42,162 nt of DNA from an uncultured Bacteroidota bacterium (GTDB lineage: Bacteria; Bacteroidota; Bacteroidia; Bacteroidales; P3), in NCBI GenBank assembly GCA_900545215.1, contig UQXW01000012.1, positions 1-42,162 of the forward strand. The letters run 5' to 3'. A program made the position numbers and the translations under genes. This document shows positions 1 through 8,245 of the stretch, one piece after another (position 1 is the first letter of the stretch; each line of letters starts with the position of its first letter). Below the pieces are notes generated by a model. It did no database searches and was not told the origin of the DNA. It saw only the letters and a list, made by a program, of their open reading frames with translations.

Positions 1-414
1 CGGTAGAATTATTTTCTTATAGCCTTGGCGTTGGGCTTCTATGGCTATCGGTAGGACTCCTCTGATTTTCCGAAGGTTGCCGTCTAGGGAGAGTTCGCCC
101 ATGATGATGTATTCTTCTATGTGTTCTGCGGTGATTTGCTCGGAGGCGGATAAGATGCCGATGGCTAAGGGTAGGTCATAGGCTGCTCCTTCTTTCCGTA
201 AATCGGCGGGAGCCATGTTGATGACTATTCGCTTCCCGGGTATCTTGTACCCGTAGTGATTCAACGCTGTCGAGATTCTTTGCTGACTCTCCTTTACCGA
301 ACTGTCGGGTAACCCGACTATCAAAAAGTTGATCCCTTTCTCAACCGTGACTTCTATCGTTACTATCGTAGATTCTATCCCGTTTATCGCACTCCCGTAT
401 ACTTTCCTTAGCAT
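1..414 (-). CDS. ComM/YifB-family Mg-chelatase-like AAA ATPase, 3'-truncated by the window edge
   Basis: The reading frame from ATG at 414 stays open to the window edge (138 codons). It begins MLRKVYGSAINGIES and continues with VGLPDSSVKESQQRI, NMAPADLRKEGAAYDLPLA and GELSLDGNLRKIRGVLP. These are the N-terminal ChlI-type segments of the YifB/ComM family. Full-length members are about 510 residues, so the AAA+ Walker motifs would lie outside the window. ComM is a hexameric helicase that helps branch migration during natural transformation, and it fits with dprA later in this window, although the two genes are not adjacent. Start choice: the first ATG of the frame, with a purine-rich GAAGAT just before it and a TATCTTTG box 64 bases upstream. 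The family call is strong; the role in transformation is inferred from the family. Confidence 0.88.
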   Translation of the reverse strand, partial: MLRKVYGSAINGIESTIVTIEVTVEKGINFLIVGLPDSSVKESQQRISTALNHYGYKIPGKRIVINMAPADLRKEGAAYDLPLAIGILSASEQITAEHIEEYIIMGELSLDGNLRKIRGVLPIAIEAQRQGYKKIILP

Positions 415-477
415 ATCTTCACTCTTTTTTTCATCTTTACCTCCATCTAATCCTCTTCCTCTTTATTATCTCTTTGG

Positions 478-485
478 CAAAGATA
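478..485 (-). promoter_or_regulatory. -7 promoter box for the comM-like gene
   Basis: On the minus strand the bases read TATCTTTG, matching the Bacteroidota -7 consensus TAnnTTTG. No clear TTG is seen 19-20 bases upstream, so only half of the promoter is supported. The leader would be about 57 nt. Confidence 0.45.
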
Positions 486-628
486 CGTACTTTTCCTTTT
501 CCTAAGCTACATTCTCCCTCCATTTTTATTAAGTTATACCCCCCGCATCGGCTGAAAAGTTCTATTACTACCTCCTCCTTATAGCTTCCTACCCTCTAAT
601 CTATATGTAGCCTATATGAACAGTTCTG

Positions 629-676
629 AAAAACAAAAACGGATTGCAAACCCTCTTTTCGAGTTTGCAATCCGTT
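629..676 (-). terminator. Rho-independent terminator of ridA
   Basis: A near-perfect stem pairs 637-651 (AAACGGATTGCAAAC) with 662-676, around a 10-base loop. On the minus strand it is followed by a T-rich run (TTTTTGTTTTT). It lies 31 bases after the ridA stop codon and would end the M6 protease-ridA transcript. Confidence 0.85.
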
Positions 677-706
677 TGCTTGTTACTAAGAATTTATCCT
701 TACGGA

Positions 707-1087
707 CTATCCTTTGTATGCTATCGTCTCTATTTCGACCAATACTCCCATAGGAAGTTTTTCAACTGCGTATGCCGCTCTTGCAGGCAACATCTCGTTG
801 TAGTATTTTGCATATACTTCGTTCATTGCAGCGAAATCATCCATGGAGTTCAAAAGACAAGTCGTTTTAACGACATCTTTGAAACTGTATCCTGCTTCTG
901 TGAGAATTGCTTCTATGTTTTTGAAGACTTGTTCCGTTTGTTCCTTTATGGTTTCAGGCACTTTGCCTGTTTCAGGGTTTACGGGAATTTGTCCCGAGAT
1001 GAAAAGCATGCCGTTACCTGCCAATATAGCCTGACTGTAAGGGCCTATTGCCTTAGGAGCCTTCGGTGTGTTGATTACTTTATTCAT
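707..1087 (-). CDS. ridA: RidA family enamine/imine deaminase
   Basis: This 126-residue protein has the usual length for the YjgF/YER057c/UK114 (RidA) family. Members hydrolyse reactive enamine/imine intermediates released by PLP enzymes, such as 2-aminoacrylate, in the cytoplasm as a trimer. Visible family signatures are KAIGPYSQA near the N-terminus, GMLFISGQIPVNPETG, and the C-terminal NEMLPARAAYAVEKLPMG, whose Arg in PARA corresponds to the carboxylate-binding, activity-defining Arg of true RidA proteins. The start codon lies 12 bases after the stop of the upstream M6 protease gene, so the two are probably co-transcribed although functionally unrelated. It is followed by a strong terminator. 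Confidence 0.95.
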   Translation of the reverse strand: MNKVINTPKAPKAIGPYSQAILAGNGMLFISGQIPVNPETGKVPETIKEQTEQVFKNIEAILTEAGYSFKDVVKTTCLLNSMDDFAAMNEVYAKYYNEMLPARAAYAVEKLPMGVLVEIETIAYKG

Positions 1088-1099
1088 ATCTGTATCTTT

Positions 1100-4099
1100 T
1101 TATTTGTTTACCACTATTTGTTTTACTGATTTTCTACCGTTGCAAGTGATACTTATCACGTATGTTCCGTTTTCAAGATTGCCAAGCTCTATTCTCTTGT
1201 TCGACAAATCGCAATTCGATTCATTGTAAACCTCCTGTCCCAAAAGGTTTGTTATACATACGTTCTCCGCTCTCTTGTCAGGCGATTGTATTGTTATGTA
1301 AGACGAAGCCGGATTTGGAGAAACGGTGAACTCGAAATCGTTTTCCACATCTTTCAAAGAAGAAGGATTTTCCTTTACATATATGCTTTGAACCTCCGAA
1401 TACGCCTCAGGGCAGGTCGAAATCTGCACTTTCACTCTGTAAGAGTACATTGCAACGCTGTCAGGCGTTTCACTGAAAGTAACGTTGGTGTTGTTCAGGC
1501 TTTCCCATGCGGATTCGTTTATTTGTCTTTCCCAATCCACTATATCGCCTCTGTAAGAAACAACTCTCAAAGTACCTGTACTCGAATTCAAAGTTATGGT
1601 ATCTTCAACTGATTTGTTTATACGACCTCCTCTTGAAATCAATACATTCATCAAAACAGTGTTGCTTGTATCCTTTATCGTTCCGTTGGAGAACACTATT
1701 CGACGATAGAAGGTACTGTCTTCAAGACTTTCCGGCTGATAGTCCCTTTGGTCGGAAACCTGTGTGGCATTCGACCAGTTGCCTGTACGTTTCTTTTCTT
1801 GCCATTGGTAAGTGAAATTACCTCTTCCGCCTGTCGGTTCCGAGCCTACCAAGAGTTCCGGTGTTGCTCCTGCACAGAAAGATTGGTCTGCAGAAATAAC
1901 GTTGTTCTCTATTGCTGGATAAGTAGTGGTAAAGTTTCTCTTAGTACCGTAATTCGTACCGAGATTGGTGGTGATGTATGCCCTGTAATAATAGGTTACT
2001 CCTTCCGACAAAGTATCTATCGTACAGGTAAACGTTCCCAACGTTCCGTCGGTCGAAGTATATACCATACTTCCATCAATAGTAGGGTTTTCGTCGCCGT
2101 CAGTCGTGAAAGCAAATCCTTTTGCCACGAAAGTGCCATCTCCCATATTTATCAGATTGGCTTCGACCGTTGCGGCTCCATTGCTTATGTTACTTGCTGC
2201 TCTTGTTATGATAGTACCCAAGCCGCTCAGGGTTGTGAATTGGGAACGTACACCATAGCCTGTTCCGTCCGCATTGCTTGCGTAAGCCTTATAGTATATT
2301 GTAGAATTCGGAACAAGGGCGGTAAGCATTGCAGAGAAAACATCGCCTGTCGAATCCGATGGCACATAGTGTATGTTGCTTACCACTATATTGTCCAAGT
2401 CCTCTGCACTTGTACTCCAAACGATACCCCTTTCGGTTATTGCATGTTCAACTTCTTCTGCTTCATATACCACGCTACCCCATGCAACAGCCGTGGTGGA
2501 AGTTATTGTCGAAGAGGTAACACCGTCTGTCCTGACGGCAGGAAGGCTCGACATGAAATTAAATCTTATCAACGAGTCATTCTCGTAATGAATGTTCGTT
2601 ATAGGCTTATTGGTTAAAGTACCGTCTTTCAAGGTAGAGGCAGGATTTGTGTTGTCCGTGAAATTGGCATTGCCGGTTGCTCCCGGATAAGGGCAACGGG
2701 TCGATTCCACATCGGCATCTCTGCCCGAAGCCGGACGCAAGAAATATCCTCTGTCGTTAGGTGCGGTATTGATTGTATTACTTCCGTTCTGCAACCATCT
2801 GTTCAATTTACTTTGATCGCAATGGAAAATCAACATTCCTTCACCCGGCAAATATGTATCCCAACGTGTCTGTTGTCTGTTCTCGACAACAAAATACTCA
2901 TTCGAGCTCAGAGGTATCATATATGCTACTGTAGTGTCTAAACTGTTCAATGCAGGAAGGTATATGTTCTCTGCCGTGGAAGTCAAGGTATCAAACGTGA
3001 ACCAATCCGCAATCCACCTTTCCACGGAAGACAATCCGACAGGACTTGCACTGTTGTTCATGTAAGAACCGCTTGCCATCAAATCCCATGTTCCCGGAGT
3101 AACAGCCTCTCCACCGCTACCGGAATAGTCGGTATCATAGTAATCAGGAAATCCCAAGACGTGTCCGAACTCATGACAGATGGTTCCTATACCGTCCATT
3201 TGAACGGAGTTTCTCTTTTCGGCAGAACATGAATAAGGTCCGAAACGAACACCGTCCTTTACAATATTTCTGTCCACATCGCTTCTGTGCGGCCAAATTT
3301 CATCGGAATTACCTGTTGAAGATTCAGGAGTTCCCGCAAATATTATATGTACCGCATCGACTCTTCCATTCCCATCATTATCATAATCCGCATAGTTCAC
3401 ATCAGGGTCGGCAGCATTCAATGCGTGTTGCACGAAACGCGCCATATTTGCATCATGTCCGTAAGATGAATTTTGACCATAGTAACGCATATTGTTAGGA
3501 AGAGTATATGGTCCTGCGACATCGATATCCATGATGAACTCTCCGTTGGAGTTATCCCTGTAATAATCCTTCACGGAACCTGTTCCATTGTAATTATCTT
3601 GGCTTACAAGGTTCACGAAATCCTCATTGGTGTAGGTAAAAGGCAAATCGCTGAATCCGACAAGTATAACCAATAGTTTGACAGTACCGTGAGACGGATA
3701 CTTGGTATCATCGCTTATTCTTCCCTTTGGAGAACTTGCTTTCATTTCTGCGACCTGATTGCCGGAATAGAACAGATTGACAGGCAAAGTACTCAAAAAA
3801 GCTCTTTCTTCAGCCGTTCTCTCATTCGGATTGACCGCCAAGTATTTCGAAGCGACCAAATCGCCTTTCTCGTTCAATATACCGTATGTAAAGAAGCCCT
3901 CATCGTTCCTTACCAACATATATTGGTCTGTTGTTTTAGCCCAATGCACATTTTCATCTCCTCCGAGAATGAATGTAAGCATCTTACCATTGGGCTGTTT
4001 GATGGTAATCGCTTGTCTGTTTGCCGGAATGGCAAAAGCTCCCATGCCTATCATCAGGCACATCAGAAGCATGACCGTTTTTAGTAACCCTTTTCTCAT
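1100..4099 (-). CDS. Secreted M6-family metalloprotease with fibronectin-like repeats and T9SS sorting domain
   Basis: This 999-residue protein is an exported zinc endopeptidase. A signal peptide occupies residues 1-23 (to GAFA). The catalytic domain spans about 135-480: an M6-type DYDNDGNGRVDAVHIIFAG segment near 238-256 is followed by the zinc motif HEFGHVLGFPD at 309-319 (His309, Glu310 and His313, with Asp319). The immune-inhibitor-A family (M6) has the same motif. Residues about 530-740 hold two fibronectin-III-like repeats, each with a GFAF/GIVW-ST start and an FTT end. A linker and a C-terminal type A T9SS sorting domain follow (about 925-999: FTVSPNPASSYITI, then LENGTYVISI and KQIVVNK). 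The sorting domain means outer-membrane translocation by the Por/T9SS machine. Substrates are unknown. Its own promoter and a long leader precede it, and ridA follows. Confidence 0.93.
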   Translation of the reverse strand: MRKGLLKTVMLLMCLMIGMGAFAIPANRQAITIKQPNGKMLTFILGGDENVHWAKTTDQYMLVRNDEGFFTYGILNEKGDLVASKYLAVNPNERTAEERAFLSTLPVNLFYSGNQVAEMKASSPKGRISDDTKYPSHGTVKLLVILVGFSDLPFTYTNEDFVNLVSQDNYNGTGSVKDYYRDNSNGEFIMDIDVAGPYTLPNNMRYYGQNSSYGHDANMARFVQHALNAADPDVNYADYDNDGNGRVDAVHIIFAGTPESSTGNSDEIWPHRSDVDRNIVKDGVRFGPYSCSAEKRNSVQMDGIGTICHEFGHVLGFPDYYDTDYSGSGGEAVTPGTWDLMASGSYMNNSASPVGLSSVERWIADWFTFDTLTSTAENIYLPALNSLDTTVAYMIPLSSNEYFVVENRQQTRWDTYLPGEGMLIFHCDQSKLNRWLQNGSNTINTAPNDRGYFLRPASGRDADVESTRCPYPGATGNANFTDNTNPASTLKDGTLTNKPITNIHYENDSLIRFNFMSSLPAVRTDGVTSSTITSTTAVAWGSVVYEAEEVEHAITERGIVWSTSAEDLDNIVVSNIHYVPSDSTGDVFSAMLTALVPNSTIYYKAYASNADGTGYGVRSQFTTLSGLGTIITRAASNISNGAATVEANLINMGDGTFVAKGFAFTTDGDENPTIDGSMVYTSTDGTLGTFTCTIDTLSEGVTYYYRAYITTNLGTNYGTKRNFTTTYPAIENNVISADQSFCAGATPELLVGSEPTGGRGNFTYQWQEKKRTGNWSNATQVSDQRDYQPESLEDSTFYRRIVFSNGTIKDTSNTVLMNVLISRGGRINKSVEDTITLNSSTGTLRVVSYRGDIVDWERQINESAWESLNNTNVTFSETPDSVAMYSYRVKVQISTCPEAYSEVQSIYVKENPSSLKDVENDFEFTVSPNPASSYITIQSPDKRAENVCITNLLGQEVYNESNCDLSNKRIELGNLENGTYVISITCNGRKSVKQIVVNK

Positions 4100-4237
4100 T
4101 ATATGTTTCTGTTTTTGTTTTTCACTACGCTACAACGCAAATCTTATTGCTTTAAGTATCCGTTCTATTCATGAATAAGACGTATTCGAAAACTCTGTCT
4201 TACACAATACATCTCGAATCGCCGGAAAACAAAGCGG

Positions 4238-4269
4238 CAAAGTTACGAGAAAATTTCCTTTCAGCCAAA
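4238..4269 (-). promoter_or_regulatory. Bacteroidota-type promoter of the M6 protease gene
   Basis: On the minus strand the order is TTTGG, 20 bases, then TAACTTTG (-7 box at 4238-4245). Both boxes and the spacing match the Bacteroidota housekeeping consensus. Transcription would start near 4231, giving a leader of about 130 nt before the ATG at 4099. Confidence 0.75.
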
Positions 4270-4280
4270 GAGGCATATAT

Positions 4281-4313
4281 AAAAAGAAAGAGGACGAGCC
4301 TCTGCCCGTCCTC
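4281..4313 (-). terminator. Rho-independent terminator after the 766-residue T9SS cargo gene
   Basis: GAGGACG (4290-4296) pairs with CGTCCTC (4307-4313). On the minus strand the stem runs into CTTTCTTTTT. It lies between the stop at 4338 and the next promoter. Confidence 0.8.
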
Positions 4314-4337
4314 CGAAGTTCTATATAGAACAATTTC

Positions 4338-6638
4338 TTACTTGTTTACAACCAATTTCTTTGTTTGTTTTTCTCCGTTTACGGACAAGGTGTAGAAATA
4401 TGTTCCGTTAGCCAAGTCGGAAGTGCTTAGGTTTACATTGTAAGATGTACCTGCAACTTGGTTTCCTTGATTCATCATCTTAACCGTTCTGCCCATCATA
4501 TCGGTGATTACTATATTTACATTACCTGATTTGTTCAAAGAGTAAGAAATAGTAGTCTCACCGTTTGCAGGGTTAGGATAAGCATTCAACGAAGAGCTTG
4601 AGCTGATTTCTTCAGGCAAAGAAGCAACATCGCCGAGTATCATACGAATCATAGGAGTAGAGTAATCCGTCGATGAAGGTTGATATAAATTTCCGCCCCA
4701 AGCATAATTAGAAGGGATAGTTGATTGGAATATCAACATGGAAGAATATATGTATCCGCCACCGGGGCCGAAACTTCTTAAGTATCTGTCGGTAGCCACT
4801 GCGAACTTACCTGTCGCTGCCATACGGTAGCAAGCATAGTAGATTTCGCCCGGCTCCAATCTTACGCTGTTAGGGAACTCAAGGTAAATGGTGCTGAAAT
4901 TATTGGAATAAGCCAAACCCCAACCGTCTTCCTCCATTTGCCATACTTCGTTACCTTTGTTAAGGTCGGCATCTTGTACAGTGTAAACAGGAGATTGAAC
5001 AGGTACACCCCATTCGTCTTCAACATCGATTATCATATTATCGTAGGTAACCTGTGTATCACGAGTATTAAACATTCTCAACTTTCCTTGTATCTTTGCA
5101 CCTGCACGACAAGAGTCGACAGCAGGAACGACTTCTATACCCGTAATGTACTTGACAGAAGTATTCTCGTTGTTTGTACCGTAAGGCAAACAAACTTCAT
5201 ATCCGGCAAGACCGGTTGCAGCTTGGTTTGTTATGTAATTATATCCGTTTTCTCTCACGAAACCGTAAGTAAATGTACCACCTGAATATTCAGTAGATCC
5301 TGATGTAGGAGGTTTTGCTATTGCATTTCTATCCTTAGCCCATCTGTAATGTCCTTCATTGTTTGTCATTTGTCCCACAACGTTGAAGTATATGGTATCT
5401 CCCAATTCCTTGACAGTCTCTTCGCCATTTGTCAAAATGGTAGATATCGAATAACGACCCTCTTGTTGATAAGGCAAGATGTTGCTGAAAGCGTAAATAT
5501 CCACATAACGTTGTTCCGTCGTATCGGTAGGTACTCCTGCTGCATCGGTTTCTATGATTCTTGTCATTTCATTAGCCAATGTATCTCCTGTGGAAGCGTT
5601 CACTCCATAGTAAGTATATGTTGCGTTATCGTTTTCATCGAAAGTTACGGTATTGATTACGTTCTTGGAAACGATATCATTGTATATTGTTCCTCCCGTA
5701 TTCTCGGCAGATGTTACGTGAACGATGGTATCGGTCATCACGCCGACAGGAATCAAGTGATAAGCCTCTCTGTAGTAGATGGAACTTATAATATCGATTC
5801 TATCCTCAGGCACTTCCGAGTAGTAAATGTCATCAACCAACCAAGCATAACCTTGTGGTTGGTCTGCATTTGCAGGAGAGTATGCACGTATTCTGACGTA
5901 AGTCTGTTGACCTTCGTTTTCTGCAACAGAGTTTGCATTATATGTACCACGAGGAAGGGTAACTCTCTTGGTACCAATTATCAAAGAATTGCCGTCCACC
6001 TCAAGTCCTCTGATGTTGAACTCTATCGAGTCGTAAGTAGAGAAGTTTGCGTCATTACTCCAATCGATGTAGTAACGCTCTCTGTTGAAACGGTAACCCA
6101 CTTGGTTCAACCAGATATCAACTCCTCTCATACCATAGCTTTCTATCGGTTGATTAAACTTGATTATGGCTTCATTGTTGCTTGTGTTCAAGCCGGCTTG
6201 TTCAATATCCAACCAACTCAAGAATGCAAATCCGTTCTCGGCAGAAGGAGAAATATCATATCTCGATGTTCTGTTCCAGAACCAATAACCACCATCTCTC
6301 GCTATGTTTATATCGAAGAAAGCAGATGCTTGTGTTCCATGAGAACCGAGACCTGTCATGTCTGCTCTGTACCAACCGTAGTTCGTTCCATCAAGAGGAC
6401 CGAAAACAAAGTCGTAACCGGACGCATCTGAAAAGTCGCACAAAAGATGTTTTGTTTCTCCGTCCTTGCGGCCGTTCAAATTATTTTGTTGCTTTTGATA
6501 CTTTAACTCCTGTAAAACAGCTGTTTTGTCAAGAGTTGTCTTCTGCGTCTTTTGAATAGCATCCGCTTTGATACCTATCTGTGCAAAAGCCCCACCGGTA
6601 CCCAGCAACAATGCCAACGCTAATAATGTTTTCTTCAT
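4338..6638 (-). CDS. T9SS type A sorting-domain protein, large secreted or surface protein
   Basis: This 766-residue exported protein has a clear signal peptide (MKKTLLALALLLGTGGAFAQ). Its C-terminal sorting domain of about 85 residues starts near SLNAYPNPANGETTISYSL and ends NGTYFYTLSVNGEKQTKKLVVNK, the classic type A T9SS signal that is cleaved as the protein is attached to the surface or released. The central region is rich in Tyr, Asn, Asp and Gly and in beta-strand-like segments; I recognise no catalytic motif. In Bacteroidota such proteins are commonly adhesins, structural proteins or enzymes of unassigned fold. It has its own promoter and terminator, so it is a single-gene unit. The sorting class is secure; the function is unknown. 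Confidence 0.9.
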   Translation of the reverse strand: MKKTLLALALLLGTGGAFAQIGIKADAIQKTQKTTLDKTAVLQELKYQKQQNNLNGRKDGETKHLLCDFSDASGYDFVFGPLDGTNYGWYRADMTGLGSHGTQASAFFDINIARDGGYWFWNRTSRYDISPSAENGFAFLSWLDIEQAGLNTSNNEAIIKFNQPIESYGMRGVDIWLNQVGYRFNRERYYIDWSNDANFSTYDSIEFNIRGLEVDGNSLIIGTKRVTLPRGTYNANSVAENEGQQTYVRIRAYSPANADQPQGYAWLVDDIYYSEVPEDRIDIISSIYYREAYHLIPVGVMTDTIVHVTSAENTGGTIYNDIVSKNVINTVTFDENDNATYTYYGVNASTGDTLANEMTRIIETDAAGVPTDTTEQRYVDIYAFSNILPYQQEGRYSISTILTNGEETVKELGDTIYFNVVGQMTNNEGHYRWAKDRNAIAKPPTSGSTEYSGGTFTYGFVRENGYNYITNQAATGLAGYEVCLPYGTNNENTSVKYITGIEVVPAVDSCRAGAKIQGKLRMFNTRDTQVTYDNMIIDVEDEWGVPVQSPVYTVQDADLNKGNEVWQMEEDGWGLAYSNNFSTIYLEFPNSVRLEPGEIYYACYRMAATGKFAVATDRYLRSFGPGGGYIYSSMLIFQSTIPSNYAWGGNLYQPSSTDYSTPMIRMILGDVASLPEEISSSSSLNAYPNPANGETTISYSLNKSGNVNIVITDMMGRTVKMMNQGNQVAGTSYNVNLSTSDLANGTYFYTLSVNGEKQTKKLVVNK

Positions 6639-6691
6639 TTTTGATTGTTTTTTTGTAAGAAACTATTTGATGTACTCAACTATACAATTTG

Positions 6692-6721
6692 CAAATATAC
6701 CACATTTGCAAACAATAGCAA
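6692..6721 (-). promoter_or_regulatory. Promoter of the 766-residue T9SS cargo gene
   Basis: The minus strand reads TTG, 19 bases, then TATATTTG (6692-6699). Both elements and the spacing fit the TTG-N19/20-TAnnTTTG consensus. The leader is about 45-50 nt to the ATG at 6638. Confidence 0.72.
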
Positions 6722-6841
6722 GCATACTAACGCATTTTTCGACGAAATGTTTTTCCATCGGGAAAGAAAATTTCATCCTTTCATGCCTTTCATTCCTTAT
6801 TTCAAGCCCTTGAAAAACCGTTTCTTTGCTACACTTTACTC

Positions 6842-6920
6842 AAACGCCGATTCATTTGAACGAAACGCCGTTCGGCGAAAATAAAACGCCGAAAGAATTT
6901 GCTGAAACGGCGATTTATTT
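6842..6920. repeat. GAAACGCCG-type intergenic repeat, degenerate copy
   Basis: Several short inverted units lie here (CAAACGCCG, GAAACGCCGTTCGGCG, AAAACGCCGAAAGAAT, GAAACGGCG). They are the same words found at about 13.95, 24.0, 38.8 and 41.95 kb. The 6639-6978 gap otherwise holds only the promoter at 6692-6721, with no gene that I can support. Confidence 0.6.
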
Positions 6921-6978
6921 TTGTGCTTCGCAAAGGGGTGGGTTATAAACGGGCAAGAAATGCGGGTTTGCTTGCTTT

Positions 6979-8016
6979 CTACTTGCGGTAAATACCTTGC
7001 AGAATGATTGCTCCGGAGTTGGTGCCTTTGAGAAAGAAAAGGAATGGTTTGTTGAAGCAGATGTTTTCTTCATTCTTGGCATCTATGATTTTGTCTTCCA
7101 TGGATTTTTTCATGCTTTGAAGAATTGCTTCGGTAGGCTTTTGAAGGTGTATTTTCGTACTGAGTCGTATTGCGGTATGTTGCCGGATTACAGTATCCGT
7201 GATTATATCGGGGAGTTGCATTTCCGTTTCCGTCTCAAAGTCTTCGAATGATGGGAACATGAGACTTGTTTTCCGAACTTCCATTCCATCGATAAGATTC
7301 TTGTATCTCTGTTCGGTAAGGTCTCTGAGGTAATCGCTTATTTGCTTTTCAGCCGGCATTATCAACAGAAGACTGTAATTGCCGTTGCCGACAGGTATGT
7401 CTGCCATTGTCTCTTCCTCCGTTTCGAGTGTATTGAAGTTTCCGGACAGTCGGAAGAAATTGCGTTTTGTCTTTTTCAGATTGCAGTCCGAGAAAAATGC
7501 GGGCATGGAATTTAAGGCATCTTCGTATATGAGTGGCAAAAGGATATCGGTTTCGCACTTGAACTTTCCTGTTTCGGAAGTATCGGTTCGGGAGAAGAAA
7601 ACCAAAGTCGAGTCTATTGCGTGCATTGTCTGCTCCAACGAAAGGAAGTTCCTTTTGAGGCTTTCCTGCGTTGTGTCGGAGAAAGCACAGTATTGCTCCA
7701 AGGCTTTGAGGTATTCTTCATCTGTACCGGCAAGACTTAATTCTTTCAGCAGGTAAAGAACAGAGCAGGCTTGATTTCCCGATGTATCGACAGGCTGAAC
7801 CATGCTGCGTATCAGCTCAAAGTTCAATCCGTTTGCCATTCGAAACAAAGCTATATGTTCTTGCGAGAACACTTCGGCAGGAGTACCGGCAATGCTTGGG
7901 GCAGAGATGGAAACGCCGTACTGTTCCTTCGATTTGTCTTTTGAGCAACAGACGACGAAGAGCAGCAGAAATATTCCGCATAATGCTTTTGTTTTTCGTA
8001 ATGCCGTTGTCGTCAT
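6979..8016 (-). CDS. Serpin-like lipoprotein
   Basis: This 345-residue protein starts at ATG 8016; a TTG at 8046 would add ten residues but spoils the signal peptide. A hydrophobic segment ends in LFVVCCSKDKSKE, consistent with lipidation. The body resembles serpins: a late segment LLIMPAEKQISDYLRDLTEQ followed by MFPSFEDFETE matches the serpin P-x-F strand region, and the C-terminus ICFNKPFLFFLKGTNSGAII matches the conserved F-x-x-x-PFLFFI-x-x-x-x-x-G-x-I signature. The stretch before it, which should be the reactive-centre hinge rich in small residues (GTEAAAAT), is instead charged (KSMEDKIIDAKNEEN). The protein may therefore have lost inhibitory function. Serpin lipoproteins (miropin) are known in Tannerella and other Bacteroidales. 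The fold is inferred from motifs only. Confidence 0.62.
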   Translation of the reverse strand: MTTTALRKTKALCGIFLLLFVVCCSKDKSKEQYGVSISAPSIAGTPAEVFSQEHIALFRMANGLNFELIRSMVQPVDTSGNQACSVLYLLKELSLAGTDEEYLKALEQYCAFSDTTQESLKRNFLSLEQTMHAIDSTLVFFSRTDTSETGKFKCETDILLPLIYEDALNSMPAFFSDCNLKKTKRNFFRLSGNFNTLETEEETMADIPVGNGNYSLLLIMPAEKQISDYLRDLTEQRYKNLIDGMEVRKTSLMFPSFEDFETETEMQLPDIITDTVIRQHTAIRLSTKIHLQKPTEAILQSMKKSMEDKIIDAKNEENICFNKPFLFFLKGTNSGAIILQGIYRK

Positions 8017-8155
8017 TTGCAATCGCCGTATAAACCTTATATTCAAGGTAACTGAAAATTCGATACTTTATTTTGCGAAGTCGCAATAACGGTGTATTTT
8101 CCCACCTCGTCTTTCCTTTCCGCCGGAGACGCTAAGGCGAGTTATCGATGGCTTT

Positions 8156-8186
8156 TTGCTCGATCCGCAAAAAAGTTTTACCTTTA
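8156..8186 (+). promoter_or_regulatory. Promoter of the fucosidase-dprA unit
   Basis: TTG at 8156-8158 is followed after 20 bases by TACCTTTA (8179-8186), one base off the TAnnTTTG consensus. The predicted leader is about 53 nt to the ATG at 8246. This is a divergent intergenic region shared with the serpin-like gene. Confidence 0.6.
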
Positions 8187-8245
8187 CAAATCGAAAAACG
8201 GTTGTTCCGATATGAAGCATTCGGGCAATCATCTAATAAGAGACA

